Source: Lates calcarifer (taxonomy: Eukaryota > Chordata > Actinopteri > Centropomidae). Taken from it: a stretch of DNA of 64,000 nucleotides. Numbering within the stretch: position 1 is the first letter of the stretch; each line of letters begins with the position of its first letter. Below the pieces are notes generated by a model, which did no database searches, was not told the origin of the DNA, and worked only from the letters and a program-made list of their open reading frames with translations. The translations under genes and the position numbers were made by a program. Below are positions 32,437-45,341 of the stretch, in pieces. Where the stretch lies: assembly GCF_001640805.2 (NCBI RefSeq), contig NC_066849.1:27348237-27412236 (forward strand), given 5' to 3'.

Positions 32437-33211
32437 GATCAGAGTCAGAACATTAGAAAAAGAGACGGAGACGTGAAACAGAGAGAAAGTAGTCGACTGA
32501 AGATGTTTTCACGTCCGACCAACAGATGGAAAACCCTGCATAACAATTGTTTTATGAACCAGAAACCATCTCTATAGATTTACATCTGCTCTCATCAGCT
32601 TTAGTGAGAACAGAGCATTTTGTGTCCGTCTGAGCCTCTCCTTTGATTGGCTGACTGTTTTCTGAGTGACACACAGCCAGGCCAACCACAGGTGACAAAC
32701 TGTAGCCAGCTGTAGTTTGGTGAAACTCACCTGTAAATGCAGGTGGTCAGTCAGAGCTGAAATGATCTGAAGCTGAACTTTAACCACAGGATGTTTCTGT
32801 CCCTGGGGAGTGGACAGAGATACACTGGCTTCATGACGTCTGACAGAAATACAGTTTCGTGTTGTGTTGTTGAGGAAGTTACAACTGCAAAAGAAAAGGT
32901 TGGACGTTGGGTTCAGGTCGGCCATGCTGGGTCAGTGGCCGAGGCTTTTACCGAGGTTCTGACAGTTTGTTTAGCGCCAAAATTCCTTTAAATTATTTGG
33001 TTAATTTCTATATTTTTATTCGTTCTCCAGTAGCCCAATCCGAACCCTAAACCTGAACCCACGAACCAGGTCTGAACCCTCCAACATCCTCTCAGAGATA
33101 GAAGCTCAGTTTATTATCACAGCAGACGATCTGTTGTTGAAGTTCTGCTCCAGAGGCACTCGATTCCTCAGCTGCACAGTCCTTGACCTGATTGTTGTGG
33201 CCTTCTTCTAC

Positions 33212-33212
<1 letters not shown>

Positions 33213-33246
<34 letters not shown>

Positions 33247-33420
33247 GCTTCCTGTGTTACAGAGAGAGAGAGTCCTGTATTCACACCGGGCGAGCTGGGG
33301 CTCCTGATCAGGGATTGTGATTTTAAGGTTGTCAGCTTGAATCCCCAGACCGACGACCTCTGACCTCCTGATGCTGCTGCAGTCAGACTTTACTTTGCAA
33401 ACTGCAGCCTGATTATTATT

Positions 33421-33456
<36 letters not shown>
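33213..33456. repeat. two (CA)n tracts, about 16 and 17 units
   Basis: (CA)n at 33213-33244 and again at 33422-33456. Confidence 0.95.
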
Positions 33457-33459
<3 letters not shown>

Positions 33460-33984
33460 CCGAGTCCCTTTTGAAGTTTATTAAAATCGCAGACGTGTCC
33501 TCCCCCAGGTGATACAGCTGTCCTTGAGAGGAGGATGAATCCCTGTTTCTGTTCCCTCTCTCTCTCTGGCCTTGTTTCCTGGAGTTTGTACTGTACTCGT
33601 TCTGTCGGGTCCTCAGGCAGGATCAGACAACGTGGCGTCGACCTGACAGTCAGTCATGGATCTTTAGGGACTGGAACCAGCGTGGATTACAACTGTTACT
33701 GGTTTTATTCCATGCTGATCCACCACTGTGATCCAGACTGGAACACCTCCGCAGCGTCTGGATGGATTGTCATGGCGCTTTGTTCAGACATTCATGTTCC
33801 CCAGAGGATAAATCCGTCTGACTTTAGTGATTTCCTGACACGTCCAACTCCACTGTCAGCTCACAGTTGTCAGTTATTCTGTGAAATAACATGTACCACC
33901 TCCATCCACAGACCATCCTTTATGGTCTCTAGACAGAAAAGGTACGACAGCAGGTCAATGGTTCACCTTCCAGCTCCACAATAA

Positions 33985-34345
33985 CACTCTGCTAATGTTC
34001 CTGTTTATAGCAGCTCAGTCTCATTAGTTTACATGAAGTCAGTCAGACACAGAGAACTGTTCAGGTTTATCTGTGGACATGTTGCTACGCTGTTTGTAGA
34101 GCGTTGTTGTCAACTGATGCTAACAACAGCTAGCTCACGTTCACATTTGATTTGACCGTCTTTTTAAGAACATTCTTAAGTGTTTGTTTTAAAATCTAGA
34201 GAGCAGAAAGCAGATTTGTTTTAAAGTCATTTATACTCCATAAGAGCAGCTATAAAGGCGCTGTGAGCGTCCATGTTTTTCAGACTTCTAAACTGGAACA
34301 CCGTTAACTTGGAGGTGACGTCGCTCCCAGTTCTGACTGCTGACC
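33985..34345 (+). repeat. dispersed repeat R4, copy 1
   Basis: It shares TCTGCTAATGTTCCTGTTTA (near its start) and TGTGAGCGTCCATGTTTTTC (near its end) with 42725-42921. The sequence between these blocks differs between the copies. Confidence 0.7.
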
Positions 34346-36380
34346 TCCGATATAACACAGGAAAGATGTTGGTTTACATCTGAAAAACTCTATGCTGAGT
34401 TAAAATGGATGGATGTGGATGTGTGATGAATCATCCAATCCTTCACTGAAGTGGTGTAGTTTCCTGAACACAACAACAATACTCAACAAGTGGGACAAAA
34501 GATGAGAACCACAGTATCTGGTGTCAAAGTCCTCAGAAGATGAACCCTTCTTAAAAAAGTTCCCACTTATTCATTGGCCAGATTTCCCTGACAAGTTTTG
34601 ATCTTATTCCTGCTCCTCTGAGGATGAACCCCATGACCTTCCCTGTAGCGCCCCCCCCTCAGGACACACTTTTCTTTTTCTCTCCCCTGTAGCTGTAACT
34701 GTAAGAATAGATGCATCCTGAGGTGTTTAACCTACATTTCTGGTCCAGTTCCTGATGTGTTGAAGCTTAAATCAGATCATATCTGCACTCTTCCTGTCAG
34801 TCCAGTTTGTTTAAACTGCTCCATGAATATAAATCTATACTCACAGTCTTTACAAAGTTAATTAAATCAGATGAAACTTGATTGAGCCTGTGGGAGAAAC
34901 TGGGTCGTTGCAGCAGCGACAGCCGACAGCCACAGGACACGGCAACCAGACAAACAGAATATAAATAGAAACTGAGCAGAAACAGAGTCACACGGTTTCA
35001 TCACTGCAGCGCAATTTAATGCAACTGTGAAAAAGTACGAGTGTGGAGGAAGACGGACGGGAAGAACTGAACAAACTGTGTAAACTATTAACTTCATAAG
35101 ATCTTAGTGGATGTGAGGAAACGAGTTGCACTGTTTTAACTCATAGTCCTCTGGTGTTTACTGCTCATTAATATTTAGTGGCGTGTTCTGGTCTCTAATC
35201 AAATCACATGAGAAACAGTGATATTGGATGATTCTGCAAAATCCAATGTTCAATGACAATCAAATAATAAATGTTTTAAGTATTTAAAGTCACTACATCT
35301 GCTTCACCTGTGCATAGTAACTGTAGGTCGACTGATTCTGGATTTTTCAGGCTCATAATGAAATCTGTATTTGTGAGATCAGTGAAACTGATGGCTCAGA
35401 CTTCAGTGTTATTCTTTGTTAGCATAGTAACAACAAGACTAAGTAAAAACCTGGGACATGGTTGGACTGCGTAGGTGTGTAGGTGTCTCTCCTGCTGGGC
35501 TGCTGACAGTGTCGTCAGTTGGTGTTAACTCACCATAACACTGGTAGTTTCTGCTGTAGCTGTACGCCATCTTGTGATGGGCGGACGACTCTCAGCAGGT
35601 GTAACACCTGACACCAGAGCAAAAACAAGTTGCACTCCTCGATGACGCAATTAATTTTTTGTGAGAGTGACGCCCAATAAAAAGAGTCCAACAGCCGGCC
35701 GATCAATAGTGTAACTCTATCTCACTGAGTCGCAGACAGTTGTGTTTAATGGGCTGACACTGCTGCTGTGATCCAGCTAAAAACAGGACAGTGGCTCAGC
35801 TGTTACTCACAGTTTCCAGGTGATTTGTCAGTTTCCTTTGTCAGATCTGACACTCGACGTCTTGGGTTTTCCAGAAGCTTGATTTTCACCTCATCTTGTT
35901 GGTGTTGTTGTAACTGTCACTAAGATTAAATATCCTCATCTGAAATAACTAAAGATAATTAATGATGATTGATGATGAAGAATGTTGGATTAGTTTCTTA
36001 TTTCATGGGCTGACTTTGACTTTGTTTACCAACAGGCAACAAAGTTTCAGTGCTTTGAAGTATTATTATTATTATTGAGTTTATTAAGGAATAACACGTT
36101 TTAATGAACCTTAAAAAACACACACAAATTATCGGTTCAGGTCATTTTGTTTGTTTCTTGTTTAAATTTTTCCCAAATGTGTCAGAAAATGTAAAGTTTG
36201 ATTTCCAGTATTTTTCTGCTTCACTGATCTGACCCTTTTTTATCAACAACTTTTTATCCTGACGCGTTAAAACGAACTCGCTGATGAGTTGAAATGAGGC
36301 GTCTTTAAATATCTGCCTGTAAAATCACAACCAGACTAATTAGCATTTTCTTAATCAGGCTCCTCCATGAATACACACAG

Positions 36381-36382
<2 letters not shown>

Positions 36383-36421
<39 letters not shown>

Positions 36422-36554
36422 CCACTGCCTTTACAGCATGAAACAGTCTGTAACTCCTCAGAGATTTCTTCCTCCTCCTTTATTTCTCTACTATTTCTCC
36501 CACCTCCCCTCACTTCGTTCCTCCTCCTCCTCCTCCTCCTCCTCCTCCTCCTCC
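36383..36554. repeat. (CA)n and (CTC)n tracts
   Basis: (CA)n at 36383-36418 and uninterrupted CTC/CCT triplets at 36521-36554. Confidence 0.95.
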
Positions 36555-38055
36555 CCGTCTATTAAACTGCAGTGGTTTATCTGCGGTATCTCTCTGGAAA
36601 ACTGTTGACCAGCTGCAGGTTTCTGCCTCATATTTTACATTTTAATGTTTTTTTTCCTTCCATATATTCTGGTCATTTTTCAGACCCTCTTATCTTCAGC
36701 CTCCATCGAAGCCGACGCAGGTTCATAGCCATTTATTTTTTTTCCATCATCCTCTGAGGGAACTGAAGCACTGCAGCTCTACTTTTTGCTAACACTAGCA
36801 CATCATGTGTAAGAAATGCTCGGTGAGCATTAAACAGTCACATTTCAGTCTGAGCTGTTTATCTGATTGGTGTTCAGGCTGCAGAGCGTCGCTGCTCAGC
36901 TGAAATCATAATGTTTTTTATCACAATGTTCACTGAACAATGAACTTTAAAGGGATAGGGAGGGTCTGATGACAGAGCAGGGGCATTATGGGAAATGTAG
37001 GATCCAGTTTTTGAGCCGTGAAATCAGGATGTCTCCACCTCTGTCAGTCTGTTTTTAACCTGCAGCTTCAACTGCAGTTTCGGTGAATAAAATGCATTTT
37101 ACCAGTATTTTATTGGTTATATTCTGGCTACAGGACATGCCTGTTTGTGATGCAAAGTTCTGTTATACTGCGCCTCTGTATATTGTTGTAGTTTCTGATT
37201 CATCATAATGATGGTATTAAGAGGTGGCCTATCGGTCATTTTGGAAAACACTGACACTGAGGTTTGACGTTGGTTCTGCTGTGTATTTTCATCGTCCTTG
37301 TTGTCGTAAAAATACGTCTTTACTTCAACATTTGAGTCTTCTCTCCAGCTCCTCCTCAGGAAATAAATATTTTATTCTGTATTTACTCGTGGCCAAAATC
37401 CTCACAATACTGGACCGGCTCCAGCAGCCTCCTCCAAATCAAACAAGGTGGTCCCTCTGAATGGAGGCCGTCCAGCTCAGATGCTGCTCCACAAACTGGT
37501 TCCAGCTGTGACAGATTTCAGTAGTTAACTAATTTAGTAGCGACAAACCGGTCTGTCATGCTGCTGGAAACCAGTTCAACACAGACCAGCTTCCATCCAG
37601 TCCCAAAACAACAGCAGGAGCTTATACAGAGGGGTGTGTGTTGGTGTGTGTTGGTGTGTGTTGGTGTGTAAGTGGTCTTAATTGAGGCTGCTCGCTGCTC
37701 TCAGACGCTGTGATGGCTTGGTTGCGTTTGATTTGTGAGTCATGTCGAGGCAGAGGGGAGGTGCTGGTCTGAATAATGATGAGGGGACAATCTCAGCTGC
37801 CACGTGTGTGTTTGTGTTGTTTACACAATAATTGTATGATGATGAGGTTTTTATCTTTATGTGTGTGTGTGTGTGTGCATCCATGGGTGTGTGTTAGAAC
37901 AAGCTGTGTGTGAGTGTGTGCAGATTCAGTCGCGCATTTGTATTTTGTGTGTGTGTTGGATCAATAAGCTATCATAACAGAACAGTTGGCTGCCTGAATC
38001 AGCTCCCCATAGACTGTTACAACACAACACACTGTTCTGAATTAATGCCTGACTG

Positions 38056-38060
<5 letters not shown>

Positions 38061-38098
<38 letters not shown>
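38061..38098. repeat. (GT)n microsatellite
   Basis: About 19 GT units. Confidence 0.95.
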
Positions 38099-38249
38099 TG
38101 TTGATGCAGATTAGTCTCCGTCTCTGTTTCCTGTCCTCATCTATCCTCCACCCCTCCCCTCTGATTGCTGCAGATCATGTCTGTATTAACTGGATCATTT
38201 ATAGCTTATATGTGCTGAATATGTAAATCTAAGCAGTGGTTGATGAAGC

Positions 38250-39380
38250 AGGGGACCCGGGGTCTTCCAGGAGTTCCAGGAGTCCTTGAGGAGGATCCGT
38301 GAAGTTTTCGGACCAGTAACAGTTACATAGGTTTTTAAAATGGTGTTTACTGATGTAGCATTGGCTCGTATTCGACCAGTCAGCACTGTACACAATTCCT
38401 AATGCTCAACATGTTCTCGAGGAGGTTGAAGGAGGCTGTGAGGAGGATGCAGAAGTCTTAAATGAAGTCCAAGGTTGTCCTGAAGGAGAATCCATAGATA
38501 ACTGAAGATGCTAAAGGTTGTTGAGGATGATCCAGGTTTGGAGTGTCAGAAATCTTCAGAAGAACTGTTGTGGAAGTTGAGGGGTCTCTGAGGAAAGTCC
38601 AGGCTTGAGGAGGTCCTTATGGAAGTTTTCAGTGCAACATGCTTTGGGGGTGTAAGGAGCCTGAATCCTCTCAGGTGGGTGGATGGGTACCTTAAGTCCT
38701 TAAAAGTGGAAAAGTGGAGGTGTAGTTTCCAGGCATCCTTGAGAGGATGGAGAGCATCTTTGAGGACATTGCAAGAGTTAAAAGATTCTGTTGGGTACTA
38801 AGGTTCCTTGAGGATATCCTAAAGATCTTTGTGGGGATCTTTAAGGAGGATCCAAAAGTACTCGAAGGGGCCTCTCTGCTTATTGGTTGTTAAGTAGACT
38901 CTTAGGGGCCAGGGAATATCAAAAAGACATCTTTGGGGAGAATCCCAAAGTCCTTGAAGATATTGTAAATATTTATTAAAAGGTCCTGGGGTTTGATGGC
39001 TGCTAAGGTCCACAATGATGTTCCAGATGTTTAAGAAGAGGTCTTTGTGGAGGACCCACGAGTTCTTCAACTGCTCCCCTTCTTATCCATGACAAGGTTT
39101 CAAGGATTCACAAGGAATTCACGAAGTCAAAACCAACAAAGTTTTAAGCACTTTTTAGAAGAATGAACAGTTGATTGAGGAAGGTCAAGAAGTCTAAGAA
39201 GTTTTTTGTGTCCTAAAGTTTAGTAAATCCTTAAAGGTGTCACTGAACCTCTTTGAGAGGGCGAGAAGGTCAGTCCTGGGATCCAGATGTGTCTGAGGAC
39301 ATTGTGGGAGTTGGATTCTGTTTGTGACCTTTGTATTTTTGGGAGGTTCCTGAGATTCCTGCCAAGGTCAGAGGGTTTGG
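38250..39380. repeat. degenerate tandem array, AAGTCCTTGAGGAGGATCC-like unit
   Basis: Diverged units containing (A)GTCCTTGA, GAGGA and GATCC recur over about 1.1 kb (for example near 38279, 38407, 38527, 38693, 38845, 38950 and 39040). The plus strand is purine-rich. The unit length seems to be 30-60 bp but is hard to fix by eye. Confidence 0.65.
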
Positions 39381-39717
39381 ATCAGATTCAGATCTGCTGG
39401 CAGGTGTTTTCTGTTTTTCATGATCCATGGATCCTTCGTCTGGAAAACATTTAACTGCTTGTCTCAGACTTCGTCACCCAGATCTTAACGGTGCGAGCAA
39501 GGTCGTTACTACTGGGAGAAATGATGGTTAGAGGACAAAGTTGGAATGAACTAGAATTATTGCTTAAGTCGAGTAAAGGTTCAGTGATCGAATGGATTGT
39601 AGATTTAGATTTATCTGTCTTTACGAGGCAGTGATGAATCTGTAAGTTTCCATTCCAAGTGGATGTTTGGCATCGAACGAGGAGGAAAAATAGATTTTGA
39701 TGGAGTGAGAAAGATGG

Positions 39718-40140
39718 ATGGGAGAGAGAGAGAGAGGGAGAGAGAGAGAGGGAGAGAGAGGGAGAGAGAGAGAGGAAGAGAGAGGGGGGGGGGGTTAGCA
39801 GCAGGAGGAGGAGGAGGGTAAAGAGAAGACTGGGAGAGAGAGAGAGAGTAATCGAGGTTGGAGTGTATAACAGAGCTGTTCGTCGCTCTCTGCCTCAGTA
39901 TCACAGCAGCCGGTCGACACACTCACACACACAGACACACACTCACACACACAGACACACACATCTCATTTTCTGGATATCAGAGCGTTACGACAAACCT
40001 GAAACTGAGACGACACACACACACACTCTCAGAGCTACATGTGGATTTATCTCGGTGTGTGTGAGGACTGAAGTATGGACGATGTTGCCGCCGGGTTTGT
40101 ACGCTCTCTCACTCTTTCTGTGTGTGTGTGTGTGTTAATG
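39718..40140. repeat. GA-rich then CA/TG-rich low-complexity block
   Basis: GAGAGAGG repeats at 39718-39850 include an 11-G run near 39785. (CA)n-like tracts follow at 39915-40025 and TG at 40121-40145. Confidence 0.9.
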
Positions 40141-41966
40141 TGTGTGTTGTGTTCTCGAGTGTCGGTCACGGCTTCAGCGTGAACAGCTGAGTTATGAGAT
40201 GACAGACTGTGTGTGTGTGTGAGTGTGTGTGTGTGTTTTCCCACCATGTTCCTGTCGATATGTTGAATCCAGGTAGAGGTCACCTTTCACCTGTCTGTCT
40301 GCATTCGTCTGGAAGTCTGTACCCACCTGTTTCTATGTGTGTGTCTGTTGTGTGTTGTTGTGTGTGTGCAGTGAGACAGCAAACAGCATGTCATGATTCA
40401 TTCAGCTGTGCAGGTCAGAGTGTTTTCTGTGTGTGTGTTTTCAGTGTGTAGCTGATGATGACTAGCGCAGATTGACTTGGCGGACTCCCCAGGTGACGCT
40501 GCATCACTCATTCAACCTCCCGACACACAAACAATGACACACACAGATGTAGAGGTGTGCCAAACACACACACACAGACACATTGTATTTCTGTCTATTT
40601 TTATTTCTGTCAACTTCAAATTGAAATATTCTGCATTTGTATGAATAATATCCGTCGTTATGCTCCTTTCTGAACCTTATTTTTAACAAATAATCAGAAC
40701 TCAAAGGTCTGATTTCAGTGCCTCAGAGTTGAAAGCAAATATCAATCAGGCAATTACATAAATAAGTCATTACATTACATTACAAACACTCACTGTTTGT
40801 GTGTTGGACAATCTGAGTCACATGAAAAGAACCTGCCGTCAGCCTCACTCGCTCTGTGTTTGTAGACGTTGCTGCTGCAGCGCTGTTTTTGTTTTTCCAC
40901 CATTTAAAAATCTCAGGTGCTTCACAACCTCGTCTGACTCCAGCGGAGCCGATCCCTCACAGCGTGTACTTAACAAACCTTTTTTCACGCCTCTCGTTTT
41001 GGCTCGTCGTAGCAGGTGTTTTTTGGTCACGTTAAAAAAAACGACTGCAGTCCGTTTGGATCCAGAGTCCTGGTGTCGTTGGATGCTGGTTCACTGTCAT
41101 GGTTTGTGAAGACACCTGTGCTTTTCCTCCTCTGACGAATTAAAATGTCAGTGCTGTTGAAAATGTTGACTGTGTGCATCAGGGTTTTATTCATCCTCTA
41201 AACACTCGCTGTCCCAAACAACTGCAGTGTTTCTCCACACAGTTCATCCAATTTCCAGCAAACTGGAGCAGTCCAGACCTCCTTCAGGTCCAACAAGTCC
41301 TTAAAATAAAATGATAAAATACTTTATTCATCCCGTCCATTCAGGTGGACAAACAGTAAGTTGATCTAACGTCCCTGCACCTTTAACTCAGACCGTTCTC
41401 TTACCTGAAACCTAATTAACCAGACAGGGTTTTTCCATCAGCCCTGGTTGGTCTGTTTTAGCTGAGCCGAGCCGTGACGAGGTTTCTGCTGCAGCTGCAC
41501 AACCTCAGTACTTTTATAGCTTCTACCTGAATCTCTGTGGTTTCAGAGTTTTCACTCCTCAGCCTTATTTTACTGTTTACTGATTGTAGATTTCAGCTGA
41601 ATCAGACCTGAGTTCAGTCACTGCTGACGCAAACCAAACATTTCATGCTGTGGCTGCTTCACATTCAAACTGCCACAGTCGCTCATTTTTATGATTTCCA
41701 TCTACAGAACAGGTTTATTCATCGACTTGGTTTATCAGTGTCATTGAGGAATGTTTATCAATCGTTTACACCTTCCATTAAAATGCATAAGATTGTCAAC
41801 TGACTGCTCCAAACCACCATCTTCTTCTGTCTTTTATTTTGTTGTTTCATTGAGAGGAGGATGTGATGTGAGCTGGACAGAGCGAGCAGATCTCAGTGTG
41901 GACACATATTATTACCATGTGTACATGTCATCAGGTTAAAATCATGACGACAGCCAGCATCACGTT

Positions 41967-42135
41967 TTCAGGTCGTCCGTCTCATTAACTTCATATCTCT
42001 TTAACACCTCGAGAGAGTTTCTTCAAATTTGGTCCAAACATTCACTTTGACTCAAAGATACAGTGATTAGATTTTGGTGGTCAAAGGTCACTTTGGTCAG
42101 TCCTTACTGATGTATTACAGCCTCTTTCTGGTGAA
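41967..42135 (+). repeat. dispersed repeat R2 with DR1 motif
   Basis: It shares TTTCTTCAAATTTGG and TCACTTTGACTCAAAG-like sequence with 49431-49600 and 63350-63480. It contains TGGTCAAAGGTCA at 42078-42090. Confidence 0.8.
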
Positions 42136-42289
42136 TACGAGCTGTTACCATCAGGACAGAGGTGCAGGGTACCACCTCTATGGACCTCCTGTTCCCAGAG
42201 ATTGTAATATTGTTAAACAAATCTTGAAGACATGAGCCTGCGTCATACTAAATTCCTGATTGCAGATTGTTGTAAAACACGCTGTTCCT

Positions 42290-42415
42290 GTGTGGGTTCT
42301 CTCTGGTTCTCCGGCTTCCTCCCGCAGTCCAAACAACTGGTGACTCTAAATCACCTGTAGACTGGTGATCTGTCCAGGGCACTAGCCTCCCAACAACCCT
42401 TAAGGATTACTGGTA
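42290..42415 (+). repeat. teleost interspersed repeat relic
   Basis: GGGTTCTCTCTGGTTCTCCG and GCTTCCTCCCGCAGTCCAAA, then GTGACTCTAAATCACCTGTA and GATCTGTCCAGGG, match a repeat block I recall from many vertebrate genomes, especially fish. I do not assign the family. Confidence 0.6.
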
Positions 42416-42589
42416 TGGACTGACTGTAGCTGGACTTGTTGGTGGAGATGTACAACCAGGAGGTGGTGATTCTAGTTTTCTACAGGGTTTAATGTGGAGA
42501 ACCTGTTGGTTCTTTAATAAATCTCTTGGTGTCACTGCAAGACCTCAACTGAGCTGTAAAAACAACCAAGCCATTAACTTATACTGGTA

Positions 42590-42985
42590 GTAACAGGTGT
42601 GTTCCAGTTGTACTCTGAATTTCAGAGTTCCCAGTCAGAAGTTTGAACCTGAACGCCTCCTGAAGTCGGAGCAACCCCGACATAAGAATTCAAGATGGCG
42701 GCTCCTCACATCAACAGTAGTGAACTCTCTGCTAATGTTCCTGTTTATAGCAGTTTGTTTCACATTCAGTCAGTTTAGTGTTTTGGTATCAGACAGATTC
42801 AACTGAATTTTAATGAAAAACTTTCCTCCTCCTCTGAAGTGTTCTTCATGTGGAGCAGATTAGTTCTGATTCTCCAACAGAGAAACAACAACAAAGACTT
42901 TCCTGTGAGCGTCCATGTTTTTCTGACTTTTCAACGGGAATGCCATCACCTCCTAAACTGGGAGGTGATGGCATTCCCATGATGG
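42590..42985 (+). repeat. dispersed repeat R4, copy 2, with hairpin
   Basis: Shared blocks with 33985-34345 as described there. It ends in the perfect hairpin at 42936-42978. Confidence 0.7.
42936..42978. repeat. perfect 18-bp hairpin
   Basis: The arm 42936-42953 (GGGAATGCCATCACCTCC) is the exact reverse complement of 42961-42978, with a 7-nt loop (TAAACTG). Confidence 0.97.
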
Positions 42986-44261
42986 CAGTGGTAATGCTGG
43001 AGCTGCTCCAGTGTCTCTGCAGAGAAACTTCCTGCTTCAGTCTGTTGTTGCTAACTGGACCAGTTCAGGTTCTGTTAGGGAGATTAATGCCACCTCCTCT
43101 GGGAATCTGTGAGCGTTGTAGTGCTGTGGTGTAGTGGTCTGTGAGGTGTAGTGTTGTAGTGAGTGCTGTAGTGTTGTAGTGAGTGCTGTAGTGTGTCTGT
43201 GTGTGTGCAGCAGCAGCAGAGCTACTGTTGCATTGCAGTGACCTCCAGGAGTTACTGCAGCACTGCTTCATACACACTGAGGGAGGATAACACCGTCTGC
43301 TCCGTCTCTCTGCTTCTTCTGCTCTCAGACTCCAAACTGTAAAAACCTTTAGATAAAAGCTCAGAGCAGCTTCACATGCAGAGAATCCAGGAAACCTTAA
43401 AGACGCAGAGACCTTTCATTCACTGCATGAATGTGTTTTAACCCACCCTCTGATCAGAGAGCCTGTGGCTGTTTGTCTGAAATATCTGCATTATTGTTAC
43501 ATGACTGTGTTTTCATCAGGGTGGGTTTACAGACAGCAAACTGCTGCTGCAGGGAGGCAGAGATGTGAAGTAGATCACCCACAGTTTTCACAGGAGTTCA
43601 GTGATGGAGCAGGATCAGGAGAGAGCAGCGTTTCTGCTGCTGCTGTTTTATTTCCAGCAGCTTTTCCACTTGAGTTCAGGCTTCAGTCTGTTCCACACAC
43701 ACACAGGTTTTTGTCCTATTTCACCCTCCAGGGCACATTACTATTACTGCCAGTTACATTAACATCACACACACTCTCTCAGACTCGTGTAATCCCAGCA
43801 GCAGCAGTCTGTCCCTGATGTGGATAGATTTGGTTTTAATTTCGACTGTTTTTACATCGACCTGGAGAAATCTGGAGAGGTGGTTTCAGCCTGGATCATA
43901 TACCTCTCCTCTGTGTTCAGGTTCCTCTGCTGCTGCAGGTGGAGCTGAGCTGAATCTGTTAGAGGGTGTTTTTCAGTCTGTTTCTAATCAGTTTTTCAGC
44001 GTCTGTCGGCCCTAAAACTGTTTGTTTGGTCCAGATTAACCTGTGTTGATCCACAGAGGAAATAAATTCATCAGTCGCTGTCAAAGACCTGAGATTTTCT
44101 GCTGTCAGAGAGGACGAGGAGCTGAAAAAGAAAACTGGTCTGACAGGAGTCAGGATGTGATCTATGATCTGATTTACAGGTGTTTTATTTCAGGTTTATT
44201 TACTGTATAGAAAAGAAAAGGGTTCGATGATGAGTTCTACTCAGCTCCTGTGTTCTGCTCT

Positions 44262-44345
44262 GTAAAATTCATGTTTTTGTCAATGGAGTCCGGTAGTGAT
44301 ATACAGATAAACTAAAAGGGTCTTACCCTTTAATAAAAAGCATAA
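44262..44345 (+). mobile_element. MITE fragment (right end)
   Basis: AATTCATGTTTTTGTCAATG, GAGTCCGGTAGTGATAT and TTTAATAAAAAGC match the right end of the MITE copies at 20875 and 44642, so this is a partial copy. Confidence 0.7.
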
Positions 44346-44641
44346 CACCATAATGTTGTCACCTCTTTGATGGAGGGAAAGGATGTTGGAGGACCTGCTG
44401 ATGTTTAGCAGGTATAAAGTTCATGTTAGCATGCTAACATTTGCAATTAGCATCAAACACAAATCACAACTGAAGGTGTTTGTCCATGTTTTTAGCATCT
44501 TAGCATTTTCAATTTGCACACAATAAATGTGAGTAAAAAACAAACGAAACAAAAAAATGACAGACATGAAGTGTTTCCACTGACGAGACTAAAAATACTT
44601 TATTTACTAAAGTTCTTTAAGGATAACTTCTGTCCAAAGCC

Positions 44642-44960
44642 ACCAGACTCCATTGACAAAAACAGGGATTTAACCAGGAGCTGCTGGAATACCACTGCCT
44701 CCATCTGTTAGTGTGTCTGTGTTACTGTGTGGTACTTTTACTTCAGTAAAGTATCTGATTACTTCTTCCACCACTGAAAGTCACACAGTAACACAGACAC
44801 ACTAACAGATGGAGGCAGTGGTATTCCAGCAGCTCCTGGTTAAATCCCTGTTTTTGTCAATGGAGTCTGGTAGAGAGATATAGAGATGTTTCTGGTTAAA
44901 CTAAAGGATCTGACTCTTTAATAAAAAGCTCTGTCTCTGGAGGAATCCTGTCATCATGTT
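44642..44960 (+). mobile_element. palindromic MITE, copy 2 (perfect 90-bp arms)
   Basis: The arms 44642-44731 and 44782-44871 are exact reverse complements (90 of 90) around a 50-bp spacer at 44732-44781. A flank with AAAAAGCTCTGTCTCTGGAG (44872-44960) is shared, inverted, with the copy at 20875. The spacer ends CTTCCACCACTGAAAGT, the inverse of the CAGTGGTGGAAG motif seen in many fish palindromic elements. No coding sequence. Confidence 0.92.
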
Positions 44961-45341
44961 GTCACTTTAGTGGACGTACTTTTAGTCAGATGATCAGTAA
45001 CGTTATTAGAGTTCATCCTGAGGGGAACATGAACCACGTTTCATCACAGTCCTCAGCCGATGAGATATTTCAGTCTGGACTTCAGTAACAGACTGAGTGA
45101 TGTTATCGTCCCTAAAAATAAAATGATTCCTCTGAAATTCAGGGTCAGAAATAGAAAGTGTCCAGAAATGGAAACAGTGAAGGAACAGAAGCTGTAAACT
45201 GCAGAGCTGATTTGTTGTCGATGTTTGTGGGAATGTCAAGTATGTCCTTCAGTGTGTGTGTGTGTGTGATGAGTGAATCTAATAAGTGTGTTTCACCTTG
45301 TCGTCACCTTGTTCGTCTGTGCAGAGACAACATCCAATACA

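Noticed and set aside
33535..33984. 149-codon open frame on the plus strand
   Set aside because: It is the second-longest open frame in the window, but it has no recognisable domain, biased Ser/Cys content and no splice signals fitting the patj phases; chance in a 25-kb intron is the simpler reading.
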